Positions 63,962 through 64,000 of a DNA stretch of 64,000 nucleotides are shown here, piece by piece. The stretch spans positions 145,362 to 209,361 of the forward strand of contig NZ_CAHP01000001.1 in NCBI RefSeq assembly GCF_000294655.1. Direction: 5' to 3'. The notes under the pieces are model-generated. The model was not told the DNA's origin, searched no databases, and worked only from the letters and a program-made list of their open reading frames with translations. This DNA is from Magnetospirillum molischianum DSM 120 (GTDB lineage Bacteria; Pseudomonadota; Alphaproteobacteria; Rhodospirillales; Magnetospirillaceae). The translations under genes and the position numbers were made by a program. Within the stretch, counting starts at the first letter, position 1, and each line of letters begins with the position of its first letter.

Positions 63962-64000
63962 TCCCCCTCTTTCCCTCGTCGTGATGGGAAAGAGGGGGGG
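63962..64000 (+). terminator. Terminator hairpin after mtnP
   Basis: CCCCCTCTTTCCC pairs with GGGAAAGAGGGGG across a short loop, right after mtnP. The window ends within the right arm, so any T run cannot be seen. Confidence 0.6.

Overview
The window is GC-rich alphaproteobacterial chromosome. Its make-up (plant-type GshA, UbiV, CarD, a Tim44-like protein, CACHE- and NIT-type chemoreceptors, an ftsE-ftsX-ydcF-plsC-mtnP run) suggests a Rhodospirillales member close to Magnetospirillum or Phaeospirillum. That placement is inference from gene content and protein style, not from a search. No rRNA, tRNA, CRISPR array, transposase or prophage was found.

Layout. 1-9.5 kb: the 3' part of ubiV; on the minus strand dctA, two tandem chorismate mutases and gshA; on the plus strand a panD-like gene and queC; then htpG facing hpf, and a LysR regulator. 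9.5-28.7 kb: a sensory block with one membrane histidine kinase, two hybrid kinases, an HD-GYP response regulator, a periplasmic solute-binding protein and three chemoreceptors, interrupted by rpmG, a tiny HTH protein and a two-gene unit (14.15-17.27 kb) that looks like a Slam-type outer-membrane translocator followed by its secreted substrate. 28.7-38.8 kb: Cu/Zn superoxide dismutase, rubrerythrin, a GH25 lipoprotein, alpha-carbonic anhydrase, a DedA protein, a glycosyltransferase-like protein, a very long membrane-anchored coiled-coil protein and a UvrD-like helicase.

39.0-53.4 kb: the S10-spc-alpha ribosomal super-cluster, rpsJ to rplQ in canonical order with secY, adk and rpoA. It starts at rpsJ behind its own promoter with no tuf or fusA upstream. 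The alpha section has a near-consensus promoter of its own and rpsM begins with TTG. 53.4-54.8 kb is gene-poor and holds a possible small RNA unit and a 75-residue orphan protein. 54.8-64 kb: carD, cysK, mltA, a Tim44-like gene, fxsA, a family-4-like uracil-DNA glycosylase, ftsE, ftsX, ydcF-like, plsC and mtnP.

The main candidates for something undescribed are: (1) a Slam-like barrel next to a non-lipidated protein that joins a FecR domain to a TbpB-like C-terminal barrel; (2) an exported chorismate mutase whose leader, ribosome-binding region and signal peptide are recognisably copied from the 5' end of the neighbouring dctA; (3) a PanD-like protein with an extra C-terminal domain apparently co-transcribed with queC; (4) a uracil-DNA glycosylase that lacks the expected iron-sulfur cysteine pattern; (5) a 968-residue coiled-coil membrane protein built from roughly 25-residue repeats.
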